Assembly (NCBI GenBank): GCA_902464645.1
Contig: CABQKL010000022.1
Location: forward strand, 1 to 22,454
Direction of reading: 5' to 3'
Length of the DNA stretch: 22,454 bases
DNA from: an uncultured Collinsella sp.
GTDB lineage: Bacteria; Actinomycetota; Coriobacteriia; Coriobacteriales; Coriobacteriaceae
Numbering within the stretch: position 1 is the stretch's first letter; each line of letters opens with the position of its first letter. Positions 13,889 through 20,871 of the stretch are shown one piece after another. The position numbers were made by a program, and so were the translations under genes. The notes beneath the pieces are model-generated. The model ran no database searches and was not told the DNA's origin. It saw only the letters and a list, made by a program, of their open reading frames with translations.

Positions 13889-15481
13889 ATGATGCAAAAG
13901 ATACAACGTTTCGGCGGTGCAATGTACACGCCTGCAATTCTTTTCGCATTTTCCGGAATCGTCGTCGGCCTGGGTACGTTGTTTACCACCGAGGCGATCT
14001 TTGGCGAGATGGCCACTGCGGGCCATCTTTGGTTTGATTGCTGGAATGTGCTGCTCCAGGGTGGTTGGACGCTCTTTAACCAGATGCCGTTGCTGTTTTG
14101 CGTAGCGTTGCCAATCTCGCTCGCGAACAAGCAGAACGCTCGCTGCTGCATGGAGGCTTTGGCCATCTACCTTACCTTCAACTACTTTGTAAGCACAATC
14201 TTGGGGCAGTGGGGCCCTGTCTTTGGTGTCGACTATTCTGTCGAGGCGGGCAGCGGTACTGGTCTTGCCACTATCGCAAGCATCAAAACGCTTGATATGG
14301 GCATCATGGGCGCACTTATCATTTCTGGTATCGCCACGATGCTTCACAACAAGTACTTCGACACCGAACTTCCTGAGTGGCTGGGCGTGTTCTCGGGCTC
14401 CGTGTTCATCTATATGATCGGCTTCTTCGTTATGGTTCCGGTCGCTATTATCGCTTGCCTGGTATGGCCGCATGTTCAGGCTGCTATCGCCGCCTTCCAA
14501 GGATTCATCCTTTCCGCCGGTACGTTTGGCGTGGGCGTCTTTGCTTTCTTCGAGCGCGTGCTGATTCCTACAGGCCTGCACCACTTTATCTATACGCCGT
14601 TCTATTATGACAACGCGGCGGTCAACGGCGGCATCTTTGCTGCTTGGGCCAACATCCTGCCCCAACTGGCTGCCGATCCGAGCATTGCTCTTAAGGACGC
14701 CGCACCCTGGGCTGCCTATACCTGCCCTGGTTGGACTAAAGTCTTCGGCTCGCTTGGCGTCGCCATCGCGTTTTATATGACCGCCAAACCCGAGCGCAAG
14801 CAGCGCGTCAAGGCTCTGCTCATTCCCGTCACCCTTACCGCTATGCTTTGCGGTATTACCGAGCCGCTTGACTTCACCTTCCTGTTCATTGCGCCCGGCC
14901 TGTTCGTCGTCCACTGCGTGCTCGGAGCGCTCGGCTGCATGGCTCAAAACCTCCTTGGCGTCGTGGGCATCTTCGACGGCGGAATCATCTCGATGCTCTC
15001 GTGGGACTGGCTGCCCCTTTGGGCCGCACACGGTCTGCAGTACGCCATCTCCATCCTTGTCGGTCTGTGCTTTACCGCTCTTTGGGTCGTGGTCTTCCGT
15101 TTCTTGATCATCAAGTTCGACTTTAAGACCCCCGGTCGCGAGGATGACGATGTTGAGGTCGAGCTCAAGTCCAAGGCCGACTACAAGCAAAAGCAGAGCG
15201 GTGCTGCTGCTAGCAAATCGGTCGCCCAGAGTAAGGATGACGAGCGCTTGGTGCTTGCCGAGAACATCCTCGATCTACTCGGTGGCACGGACAACGTCAT
15301 CGATGTAACTAACTGCGCTACCCGTCTGCGCGTTAACGTCAAGGACAAGGGCGCCGTTGCACCCGAGGCTTCCTTCAAGGCAATCGGTACGCATGGCTTG
15401 GTGGTCCAAGGCCAGTCAATCCAGGTCATCATCGGCCTTACCGTCCCGCAGGTTCGCGAGAAGTTCGAGAGTCTTCTGTAA
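13889..15481 (+). CDS. PTS transporter EIICB, alpha-glucoside/glucose family
   Basis: 530 aa inner-membrane sugar permease and phosphotransferase. Residues 1-410 are a multi-pass EIIC domain of the glucose/maltose superfamily, starting MMQKIQRFGGAMYTPAILF and containing the GITEP motif (322-326). A charged linker (about 411-452) leads to a C-terminal EIIB domain with the phospho-accepting Cys476 in TNCATRLRV. No EIIA domain is present, so a separate EIIA-Glc (Crr-like) protein elsewhere must supply phosphate. The start at 13889 follows AGAGGGGG and matches where the family begins; the frame is open from 13763 but that extension is not membrane-like. The GH4 gene downstream points to an alpha-glucoside substrate delivered as the 6-phosphate. 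Confidence 0.92.
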   Translation: MMQKIQRFGGAMYTPAILFAFSGIVVGLGTLFTTEAIFGEMATAGHLWFDCWNVLLQGGWTLFNQMPLLFCVALPISLANKQNARCCMEALAIYLTFNYFVSTILGQWGPVFGVDYSVEAGSGTGLATIASIKTLDMGIMGALIISGIATMLHNKYFDTELPEWLGVFSGSVFIYMIGFFVMVPVAIIACLVWPHVQAAIAAFQGFILSAGTFGVGVFAFFERVLIPTGLHHFIYTPFYYDNAAVNGGIFAAWANILPQLAADPSIALKDAAPWAAYTCPGWTKVFGSLGVAIAFYMTAKPERKQRVKALLIPVTLTAMLCGITEPLDFTFLFIAPGLFVVHCVLGALGCMAQNLLGVVGIFDGGIISMLSWDWLPLWAAHGLQYAISILVGLCFTALWVVVFRFLIIKFDFKTPGREDDDVEVELKSKADYKQKQSGAAASKSVAQSKDDERLVLAENILDLLGGTDNVIDVTNCATRLRVNVKDKGAVAPEASFKAIGTHGLVVQGQSIQVIIGLTVPQVREKFESLL

Positions 15482-15499
15482 ACCATCGTCCATCGAAAC

Positions 15500-15539
15500 A
15501 ATCGGCCTTGCAGAGCCGGTATGCACCGCAAGGCCGATT
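15500..15539 (+). other. Intergenic hairpin between EIICB and GH4 genes
   Basis: AATCGGCCTTGC (15500-15511) and GCAAGGCCGATT (15528-15539) form a perfect 12-bp stem with a 16-nt loop. No T-run follows (CTAGAGATAAAAAC), so it is more likely an mRNA-stability or processing element than a full terminator. GGCCGC/GCGGCC can form another stem just before the GH4 ribosome site. Confidence 0.6.
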
Positions 15540-15635
15540 CTAGAGATAAAAACTCCACTTCTAGGTAACAATTCCAAACCGTGCAGGCCGCGTACGGGGA
15601 TGGATTGAGCAAGCGGCCAGAATGAGGAGGACATC

Positions 15636-16979
15636 ATGTCCAAGAAAAACTATGCCGTGACCATTGCCGGCGGTGGCTCTACCTTCACCCCGGGCATCGC
15701 TCTGATGCTGCTTGAGGAGCGCGACCGCTTCCCGGTCAACAAGGTGACCTTCTACGACAACAACGCCGAGCGCCAGGAGACCGTGGCCAAGGCCTGCGAG
15801 ATCTACTTCCACGAGAACGCCCCCGAGGTTGAGTTTAGCTACACCACCGATCCCGAGACCGCATTCACCGGGACCGACTTCGTCCTTGCTCACATCCGCG
15901 TCGGCCTGTACGCCATGCGTGAGCTTGACGAGAAGATTCCTCTCAAGTACGGCTGCGTTGGCCAAGAGACCTGCGGTGCCGGCGGTATCGCCTACGGCAT
16001 GCGCTCCATCGGCGGCGTTATCGAGATCCTCGACTACATGGAGAAGTACAGCCCCAACGCCTGGATGCTCAACTACTCCAACCCCGCGGCCATCGTCGCC
16101 GAGGCTTGCCGCGTGCTGCGCCCCAACAGCCGCATCATCAACATCTGCGACATGCCGATCGACCTCATGGATAAGATGAGCCGTATGTGCGGCATCAAGG
16201 ATCGTCGCGAGCTGCAGTATAGCTACTACGGCCTCAACCACTTTGGTTGGTGGAGCAAGATCTACGACAAGGACGGCAACGACCTCATGCCGCAGATTAA
16301 GGAGCACATGGCTAAGAACGGCTACCTGGACGGCATCGAGCACGAGGCCGGCAAGGAGCAGCATGTCGAGGAGAGCTGGATTCACACCTTCGGCAAGGCC
16401 AAGGATGTCTATGCTGTCGATCCCGAGACGATTCCCAATACCTACCTCAAGTATTACCTGTACCCGGACTATGTCGTCGAGACGTCTGACCCCAACTACA
16501 CTCGCGCCAATGAGGTTATGGACGGCCGCGAGAAGAAGGTCTTTGGCGCTTGCCGCGACATCATCGCCAAGGGTACGGCTAAAGACGGCGGCTTTGAGCC
16601 AGATGTACATGCCAACTACATCGTCGACCTTGCCTGCGCACTGGCCGAGAACACGCTCGAGCGCTTCCTGCTGATCGTCCCCAACGATGGCGCTGTGCCC
16701 AACTTCGACCCGACGGCCATGGTCGAGGTGCCTTGCATCGTCGGCTCCAACGGCTTTGAGAAGATCTGCCAGGGCCCGATTCCGCAGTTCCAGAAGGGTC
16801 TCATGGAGCAGCAGGTTTCCGTCGAGAAGCTCGTTGTCCAGGCTTGGGTCGAGGGCAGCTACCAGAAGCTCTGGCAGGCACTCACGCTCTCCAAGACCAT
16901 TCCTTCGGCGAGCGTTGCCAAGCAGATCCTGGACGAGCTCATCGAGGCCAACAAGGATTTCTGGCCCGAGCTTAAGTAA
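15636..16979 (+). CDS. 6-phospho-alpha-glucosidase (glycoside hydrolase family 4)
   Basis: 447 aa, NAD+- and divalent-metal-dependent GH4 hydrolase that splits a 6-phospho-alpha-glucoside into glucose 6-phosphate and an aglycone in the cytoplasm. The NAD motif AGGGSTFTP is at 11-19, and NYSNPAAI at 146-153. The metal/catalytic motif CDMP has Cys171-Asp172, and His202 is in GLNHFGW. Cys171 and His202 have the same numbers as in Bacillus GlvA, and CDMP marks the alpha-specific branch (the beta-specific enzymes have CN-V-P). ATGAGGAGGACATC precedes the ATG. It lies 154 bp after EIICB and probably shares its transcript. Optimal codon use suggests strong expression. Maltose, isomaltose, sucrose isomers or alpha-glucosyl-polyols are all possible substrates. 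Confidence 0.92.
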   Translation: MSKKNYAVTIAGGGSTFTPGIALMLLEERDRFPVNKVTFYDNNAERQETVAKACEIYFHENAPEVEFSYTTDPETAFTGTDFVLAHIRVGLYAMRELDEKIPLKYGCVGQETCGAGGIAYGMRSIGGVIEILDYMEKYSPNAWMLNYSNPAAIVAEACRVLRPNSRIINICDMPIDLMDKMSRMCGIKDRRELQYSYYGLNHFGWWSKIYDKDGNDLMPQIKEHMAKNGYLDGIEHEAGKEQHVEESWIHTFGKAKDVYAVDPETIPNTYLKYYLYPDYVVETSDPNYTRANEVMDGREKKVFGACRDIIAKGTAKDGGFEPDVHANYIVDLACALAENTLERFLLIVPNDGAVPNFDPTAMVEVPCIVGSNGFEKICQGPIPQFQKGLMEQQVSVEKLVVQAWVEGSYQKLWQALTLSKTIPSASVAKQILDELIEANKDFWPELK

Positions 16980-17063
16980 GGACTGCAGTCTCGAACTCTC
17001 ACTCATCTCTGCTTCATTTGCGCCGCCGTGGCGTCCGGGTTCGCCCAGATGCTGCGGCGGCGC

Positions 17064-17069
17064 TATACT
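17064..17069 (+). promoter_or_regulatory. Probable -10 of the ychF promoter
   Basis: TATACT at 17064-17069 lies 37 bases before the ychF start. The -35 would be weak (TTCGCC, 17040-17045). Just before it GCGCCGCCG (17020-17028) pairs with CGGCGGCGC (17055-17063), so the promoter spacer can form a hairpin in read-through RNA from the GH4 gene. Confidence 0.45.
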
Positions 17070-17106
17070 TATGCAGTTTGAAGTACCTGTACCAAAAGGA
17101 GCTGTC

Positions 17107-18183
17107 GTGTCCCTTTCCATCGGTATCGTGGGCCTGCCCAACGTGGGCAAGTCGACGCTGTTCACCGCGCTTACCAAAAAGACCGGCCTTGCCGCCAACT
17201 ACCCGTTTGCCACGATCGACCCCAACGTGGGTATCGTCGATGTGCCCGATAGCCGCCTGCAAAAGCTCGCCGACATCGTCAACCCCGGCCGCATTGTGCC
17301 GGCTACGGTCGAGTTTGTCGACATCGCAGGTCTGGTGAAGGGCGCTAACGAGGGCGAGGGCCTGGGCAACCAGTTCTTGGCAAACATCCGCGAGACCGAC
17401 GCTATCTGCGAGGTCGTGCGCTACTTTAAGGACCCCAACGTCATGCGTGAGGTGGGCCGCACGGGCGAGTTCGTCGATCCCGCCGGCGATGCCGACACCA
17501 TCATGACCGAGCTCATCCTGGCCGACATGGGCACGCTCGAGAAGCAGCTGCCCAAGCTCGAGAAGGAGGCCAAGCGCGACAAGGAGCTCATGCCCAAGTT
17601 TGAGGTCGCCAAGCGCCTGCTTGCCTGGCTCAACGAGGGCAAGCGCGCCGCGTCCATGGAGATGACCGACGAGGAGCGCGCCGCTGCCAAGGGCTTGTTC
17701 CTGCTCACCATGAAGCCCATCCTGTATGTGGCCAACGTAGACGAGGACATGCTCAACGAGGACCTGGCGCCCATCGACGGCGTCAAGCCGCTGCCGATCT
17801 GCGCCAAGATCGAGGCCGAGCTTTCCGAGCTCGATCCCGAGGACGCCGCCGACTACCTGGAGAGCCTGGGCCTGGAGCAGCCCGGCCTGGACGTGCTCGC
17901 TCAGGCCGCCTACAAGCTGCTCGGCCTGCAGTCGTTCTTTACGGCTGGCGAGATGGAGGTCAAGGCCTGGACGGTGCGTCAGGGCGCGACCGCCCCGCAG
18001 GCCGCCGGTGTCATCCACACCGACTTTGAGCGCGGCTTTATTAAGGCCGAGGTCATTGGCTACGACGACTACATCGAGCTCGGTGGCGAGCAGGGCGCCA
18101 AGGCTGCCGGCAAGCTGCGTATTGAGGGCAAGGACTATGTCATGGCCGATGGCGACGTCGTGCACTTCCGCTTTAACGTGTAA
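17107..18183 (+). CDS. ychF: Redox-regulated ATPase YchF (Obg-like)
   Basis: 358 aa, close to the usual length of about 363. The P-loop GLPNVGKST is at 9-17, DIAG (72-75) is the switch II motif, and ANVDED replaces the NKxD guanine motif, as in YchF proteins that prefer ATP. The C-terminal TGS domain (about 275-358) follows a helical segment. The family binds the ribosome and affects translation and stress tolerance. The start is the GTG at 17107, preceded by AAAAGGAG at 17095-17102 and giving the standard N-terminus MSLSIGIVGLPNVG; the same frame is open far upstream but runs through the GH4 gene. The small membrane protein gene follows after 11 bases, so they are probably co-transcribed. 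Confidence 0.95.
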   Translation: MSLSIGIVGLPNVGKSTLFTALTKKTGLAANYPFATIDPNVGIVDVPDSRLQKLADIVNPGRIVPATVEFVDIAGLVKGANEGEGLGNQFLANIRETDAICEVVRYFKDPNVMREVGRTGEFVDPAGDADTIMTELILADMGTLEKQLPKLEKEAKRDKELMPKFEVAKRLLAWLNEGKRAASMEMTDEERAAAKGLFLLTMKPILYVANVDEDMLNEDLAPIDGVKPLPICAKIEAELSELDPEDAADYLESLGLEQPGLDVLAQAAYKLLGLQSFFTAGEMEVKAWTVRQGATAPQAAGVIHTDFERGFIKAEVIGYDDYIELGGEQGAKAAGKLRIEGKDYVMADGDVVHFRFNV

Positions 18184-18194
18184 GGACGACGCAT

Positions 18195-18578
18195 ATGTTT
18201 AAATATGGCAAAAAAGCTGGCTACATGGGTATTGCACTGCTCGTACTTGCGGTGATTCCGCTGGTGGTCGCAGCGTGTGTTATCCCCAACATTGGTCCCG
18301 AGGTGGCAACGAAGTTTAACGCCGCCGGCGAGGTGACGCGCTGGGGCAAGAGCTACGAGTTGCTGGCGCTGCCGGTGCTCAACCTGCTGCTGAGCGTAGC
18401 GACTTACTTTACGGCGGGACGCCAGGCTAAAAACAATGATGACTCCGCCGCCATGGCGCGCATCGTGTGCGAGCGCTACCTGCGCAACGGCTGCATCACG
18501 GGCGTGTTCCTCAACGTGATCAACGTTTACTTTATGTACTCGGCGATTACCGGAACGGGCTTTGGCTTTGGTTTCTAG
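18195..18578 (+). CDS. Small membrane protein, DUF1648/SdpI-like
   Basis: 127 aa with three hydrophobic segments (about 10-32, 54-72, 98-120). Between the first two is IPNIGPEVATKFNAAGEVTRWGKSY, split here as the pattern IP, then FNAAGEVTRWGKS, which resembles the DUF1648 signature P-x(n)-H/K-F-N-x-x-G-x-x-x-R-W found in SdpI-like immunity and membrane proteins. The function is unknown. AAGGA overlaps the ychF stop codon, and the gap is only 11 bases. The C-terminus is unusually Gly/Phe-rich (GTGFGFGF). It ends nine bases from a convergent gene, with no terminator between. Confidence 0.7.
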   Translation: MFKYGKKAGYMGIALLVLAVIPLVVAACVIPNIGPEVATKFNAAGEVTRWGKSYELLALPVLNLLLSVATYFTAGRQAKNNDDSAAMARIVCERYLRNGCITGVFLNVINVYFMYSAITGTGFGFGF

Positions 18579-18587
18579 CTTGTCCTT

Positions 18588-18977
18588 TTAGGCAACGAGC
18601 CTGCAAGCATATTCGATGGCTGCTGCGAGGCCGCCGCTCGATCGTGGTTTAAAGACCATGTCGGCGGCGGCCTCGTTTTCGTATCCGGCGCCGCGAAGGC
18701 AGAGCGCGATACCGGCTTCTAAAAGGAGCGGCAGGCCGCGTTGGCTGGATGCGATTACGGCAGCCTGATTGAACGAGCAGCTGTGCGCTTGGCATTGGAT
18801 GGCAAGTTCACCTTGCGCCGGGCAAGGGACCAGAACGGCGGCGACGCGACTTGATAGCAATGCAAATGCTGTGCGCTCATCGGGCGAAAGACATTCTGCT
18901 TCAACGACGACGAGCTTGGGCGGTGCGCTGTTTGTGCGAAGCGTGGCTCGGTACGTGCGGACCGAAGAACCCGACAT
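18588..18977 (-). CDS. Unrecognised 129-aa protein divergent from an XRE regulator
   Basis: The start at 18977 is chosen because ACAGGAG lies 6 bases upstream; the frame is open 8 codons further. The protein has an N-terminal basic stretch, a beta-like KLVVVEAE segment (about 20-27), then alternating hydrophobic strands and helices (RVAAVLVPCPAQGELAIQCQ, AAVIAS, LPLLLEAGIALCLRG), consistent with a small alpha/beta domain. There are no signal peptide, membrane helices or catalytic motifs that I recognise. It shares a control region with the XRE gene, centred on a perfect palindrome, so it is probably that regulator's target. It converges with the DUF1648 gene. Confidence 0.7.
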   Translation of the reverse strand: MSGSSVRTYRATLRTNSAPPKLVVVEAECLSPDERTAFALLSSRVAAVLVPCPAQGELAIQCQAHSCSFNQAAVIASSQRGLPLLLEAGIALCLRGAGYENEAAADMVFKPRSSGGLAAAIEYACRLVA

Positions 18978-19000
18978 AGAAAACTCCTGTGTATTCGGCA

Positions 19001-19024
19001 AAACGTAAACTATAGTTTACGTTT
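19001..19024. promoter_or_regulatory. Perfect 24-bp palindrome in the XRE divergent promoter region
   Basis: AAACGTAAAC (19001-19010), TATA (19011-19014) and GTTTACGTTT (19015-19024) form a perfect palindrome with no spacer. TATAGT in its centre could act as a -10 in both directions. It lies between the divergent starts at 18977 and 19054 and is the obvious binding site for the adjacent XRE protein. Confidence 0.8.
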
Positions 19025-19053
19025 ATGTTCGGCTCCATTTCAAACTCGGCTGC

Positions 19054-19272
19054 ATGGACGAACGTGCGAAACAGATTCTTGGCAGGCGGGTCGAAGAGAC
19101 GCGCAGAGACCTTGGTATCTCCAAGGTTGATTTTTGTGTGGCGACAGGAATCAGCCGACCCTACCTCGACCGAATCGAAGATGGGACGGCAAATTTCACG
19201 CTCAAGGTTCTATTTAAGATCGCACCCGCACTCGGCATGACGGTGTCAGAGCTTCTCGAGGGTATCGAGTAG
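19054..19272 (+). CDS. Small XRE-family helix-turn-helix regulator
   Basis: 72 aa, essentially just the Cro/CI-type helix-turn-helix: helices 2 and 3 are in SKVDFCVATGISRPYLDRIE (about 23-42), followed by DGTANFTLKVLFKIAPALGM and a C-terminal SELLEG. It has no dimerisation or effector domain beyond this. No Shine-Dalgarno is visible before the ATG, so translation may be weak. It is transcribed away from the 129-aa gene and most likely binds the 24-bp palindrome 30 bases upstream of its start. An orphan antitoxin-like role is possible but there is no toxin homology in the neighbour. Confidence 0.85.
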   Translation: MDERAKQILGRRVEETRRDLGISKVDFCVATGISRPYLDRIEDGTANFTLKVLFKIAPALGMTVSELLEGIE

Positions 19273-19589
19273 CCTTTTTTGCTAGATTTGCCGCTTGTTG
19301 AACGGGTCCCCCCGACGGCGGCGTGCAAAAACGCGAGTATTCAGCATCCCTCAATAATTTGACGGCAGCCGGGGCCACAAATACGACGCGTAATGTTTTG
19401 GATTATCCACAAAATTCAATAATATGAGGAATAACAAGCGCGCGGAACGAGTCTTTCGAGTCGAAAGGCAATTTACAGCCAGCGGTTTTAACGTTCCCGG
19501 AAGGGGCGGATGCTGAAAACTCCGCTTTTTGCACGTTCCGAGGGCTACCACGTGCCCTACAAGGCCCAAAGAGGCGGATTTTGTTTTAG
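19273..19589. other. 317-bp AT-richer spacer without genes
   Basis: No supported coding sequence. Most of it is the 19322-19535 inverted-repeat interval. Within this, CTTTCGAGTCGAAAG at about 19453-19467 is a 15-base odd palindrome, and a single perfect DnaA box TTATCCACA lies at 19403-19411. Asparaginase ends at its right edge and no clear intrinsic terminator for that gene is seen apart from the repeat itself. Confidence 0.5.
19322..19535. repeat. 214-bp interval bounded by 28-bp imperfect inverted repeats
   Basis: The left end 19322-19349 (CGTGCAAAAACGCGAGTATT, then CAGCATCC) matches the reverse complement of the right end 19508-19535 at about 24 of 28 positions. Read outward, each end finishes in TTTTTGCACG; on the plus strand GCGGA/TCCGC (19507-19525 region) followed by TTTTT makes a weak terminator. 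The interior is AT-richer than the flanks and non-coding. It has the form of a MITE or a dispersed non-coding repeat, but no target-site duplication is evident. Confidence 0.6.
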
Positions 19590-20603
19590 CTACGCCATCG
19601 GGATACGGTCGTGGTTGACTTGGCTGTAAAACAGGCGCTGAATCTCGGCCGCATCGCGTGACTGGCCGAGCGCCCACATGGTCTTGGCCACGAGCGTTTC
19701 GGTGGTCATATCGTCGCCGCGCAAAATACCTGGATGGTCGGCGTAGGCACGGCCGACCTCATAAACACCCAGGTCAAGGCCCTCCTCGGGGACCTGCGTG
19801 GTCATAACGACGGTGCGGCCCGAATCGACCCAGCGGAAAATCGCCTCCTGGAATGATTCGCCGGACTCGCCGAACTCGGGAATACCGCCAATGCCAAAGG
19901 TCTCAAGGATTACGGCGTCGTAGCTATCGGCCAGGGCGTCCAGGATACCCGGGTTCACGCCGGGCGTGAGCTTAAGGACAAACACGCGCGGGTCGATGCT
20001 GTCGTAGAAACGCACCGGGTTTTCGCCCTGATGCGTGCCGTGAAGCCCGTTGCGCACAATGCGGTCGTTGCGGATGTAGGCAATGGGCGGATAGTTGACA
20101 CTAATGAACGCGTTAAAGCTCATGGTGCGCTGCTTGCGGGCGCGCGTGCCGGCAATGGCGACGCCGCCAAACACGATCGAGACGTCGTGCGAATGCTCGT
20201 CGAGCGCATAGAGCAGGCTCTGGTACAGGTTGAGCTTGGCATCGGTAAAGGGGTTGCCCATGGGCTTTTGCGAGCCGGTGAGCACGATGGGCTTGGGGCT
20301 GTCCTGGATCAGATAGGAAAGCGCTGCTGCGGTGTAGCTCATAGTGTCCGTGCCGTGTAGGATCACAAAGCCGTCGTGGTCGGCATAGCCTTCGACGATG
20401 ACATCGCGGATGCGCATCCAGTCGCTCGGGCGCATATTGGTGCTGTCGATGTTCATGGGCTGCACCACGTCGAGCTCGCAGAGGCCCGAAATCTCGGGGA
20501 CGCTCTGGGCGAGCTCCTCGCCGGTCAGGGCGGGGGAGAGGCCGTTACCGTCCTCGGTCGACGCGATGGTGCCGCCCGTGGCGATGAGAAGGATGCGCTT
20601 CAT
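19590..20603 (-). CDS. ansA: Type I (cytoplasmic) L-asparaginase
   Basis: 337 aa, hydrolysing asparagine to aspartate and ammonia. No signal peptide, which fits the cytoplasmic AnsA type. The nucleophile motif ATGGTIAST is at 8-16 (Thr12), the second motif LHGTDTMSYTA at 82-92 (Thr85-Asp86), and Lys157 in the RARKQRTM segment is the likely general-base lysine. The length is typical. ATAGGAATACC precedes the ATG. It is a single gene, divergent from guaA, and follows the 214-bp inverted-repeat interval on its 3' side. Confidence 0.93.
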   Translation of the reverse strand: MKRILLIATGGTIASTEDGNGLSPALTGEELAQSVPEISGLCELDVVQPMNIDSTNMRPSDWMRIRDVIVEGYADHDGFVILHGTDTMSYTAAALSYLIQDSPKPIVLTGSQKPMGNPFTDAKLNLYQSLLYALDEHSHDVSIVFGGVAIAGTRARKQRTMSFNAFISVNYPPIAYIRNDRIVRNGLHGTHQGENPVRFYDSIDPRVFVLKLTPGVNPGILDALADSYDAVILETFGIGGIPEFGESGESFQEAIFRWVDSGRTVVMTTQVPEEGLDLGVYEVGRAYADHPGILRGDDMTTETLVAKTMWALGQSRDAAEIQRLFYSQVNHDRIPMA

Positions 20604-20680
20604 GCTGGTATTCCTATCGTATTTGCCGCCACAGAGGCGGAGTCGTTCGGCAGTATTGTGGCACAGGGCGGTGAATGTTC

Positions 20681-20707
20681 AAACGTATTACATCATCTGT
20701 AACGTTT
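20681..20707. promoter_or_regulatory. Inverted repeat in the ansA-guaA divergent spacer
   Basis: AAACG-TA-TTACA and TGTAACGTTT pair around TCATC with a 2-nt bulge. It lies in the 268-bp space between the two divergent genes, 78-104 bases before the ansA start, and may be a regulator site. For guaA, TACACT (20800-20805) is a possible -10 without a good -35, and GCGGG/CCCGC (about 20831-20853) forms a leader hairpin. No purine riboswitch fold is recognisable. Confidence 0.35.
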
Positions 20708-20871
20708 GGTAACACTTCAATTGCCGTCAAATAGGGGCCCTGGTCGTGCGTTTGCCGTGCACTGATGGCTGCGAGGGACGAGAAACCCCATATAACGTGT
20801 ACACTATGAAAGCAATTTTCGTTTATTCGCGCGGGTGGGCACCGGCTCCCCGCCAACAAGAGGGGGAAACC

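Noticed and set aside
15561..17198. 545-codon open frame antisense to the GH4 gene
   Set aside because: It mirrors the codon periodicity of a real, motif-complete gene on the other strand. The same applies to long antisense frames over guaA (20614-21993), EIICB (13796-15190), ychF (17014-18165), both gldA genes and the Fe-ADH gene.
19403..19411. Perfect DnaA box TTATCCACA as a possible replication origin
   Set aside because: Only one box is present; a 9-mer is expected by chance at roughly this frequency in a window of this size, and no dnaA/dnaN genes are near.
20761..20871. Purine riboswitch in the guaA leader
   Set aside because: Only a simple GC hairpin is visible; the conserved three-way junction sequences of purine riboswitches are absent.
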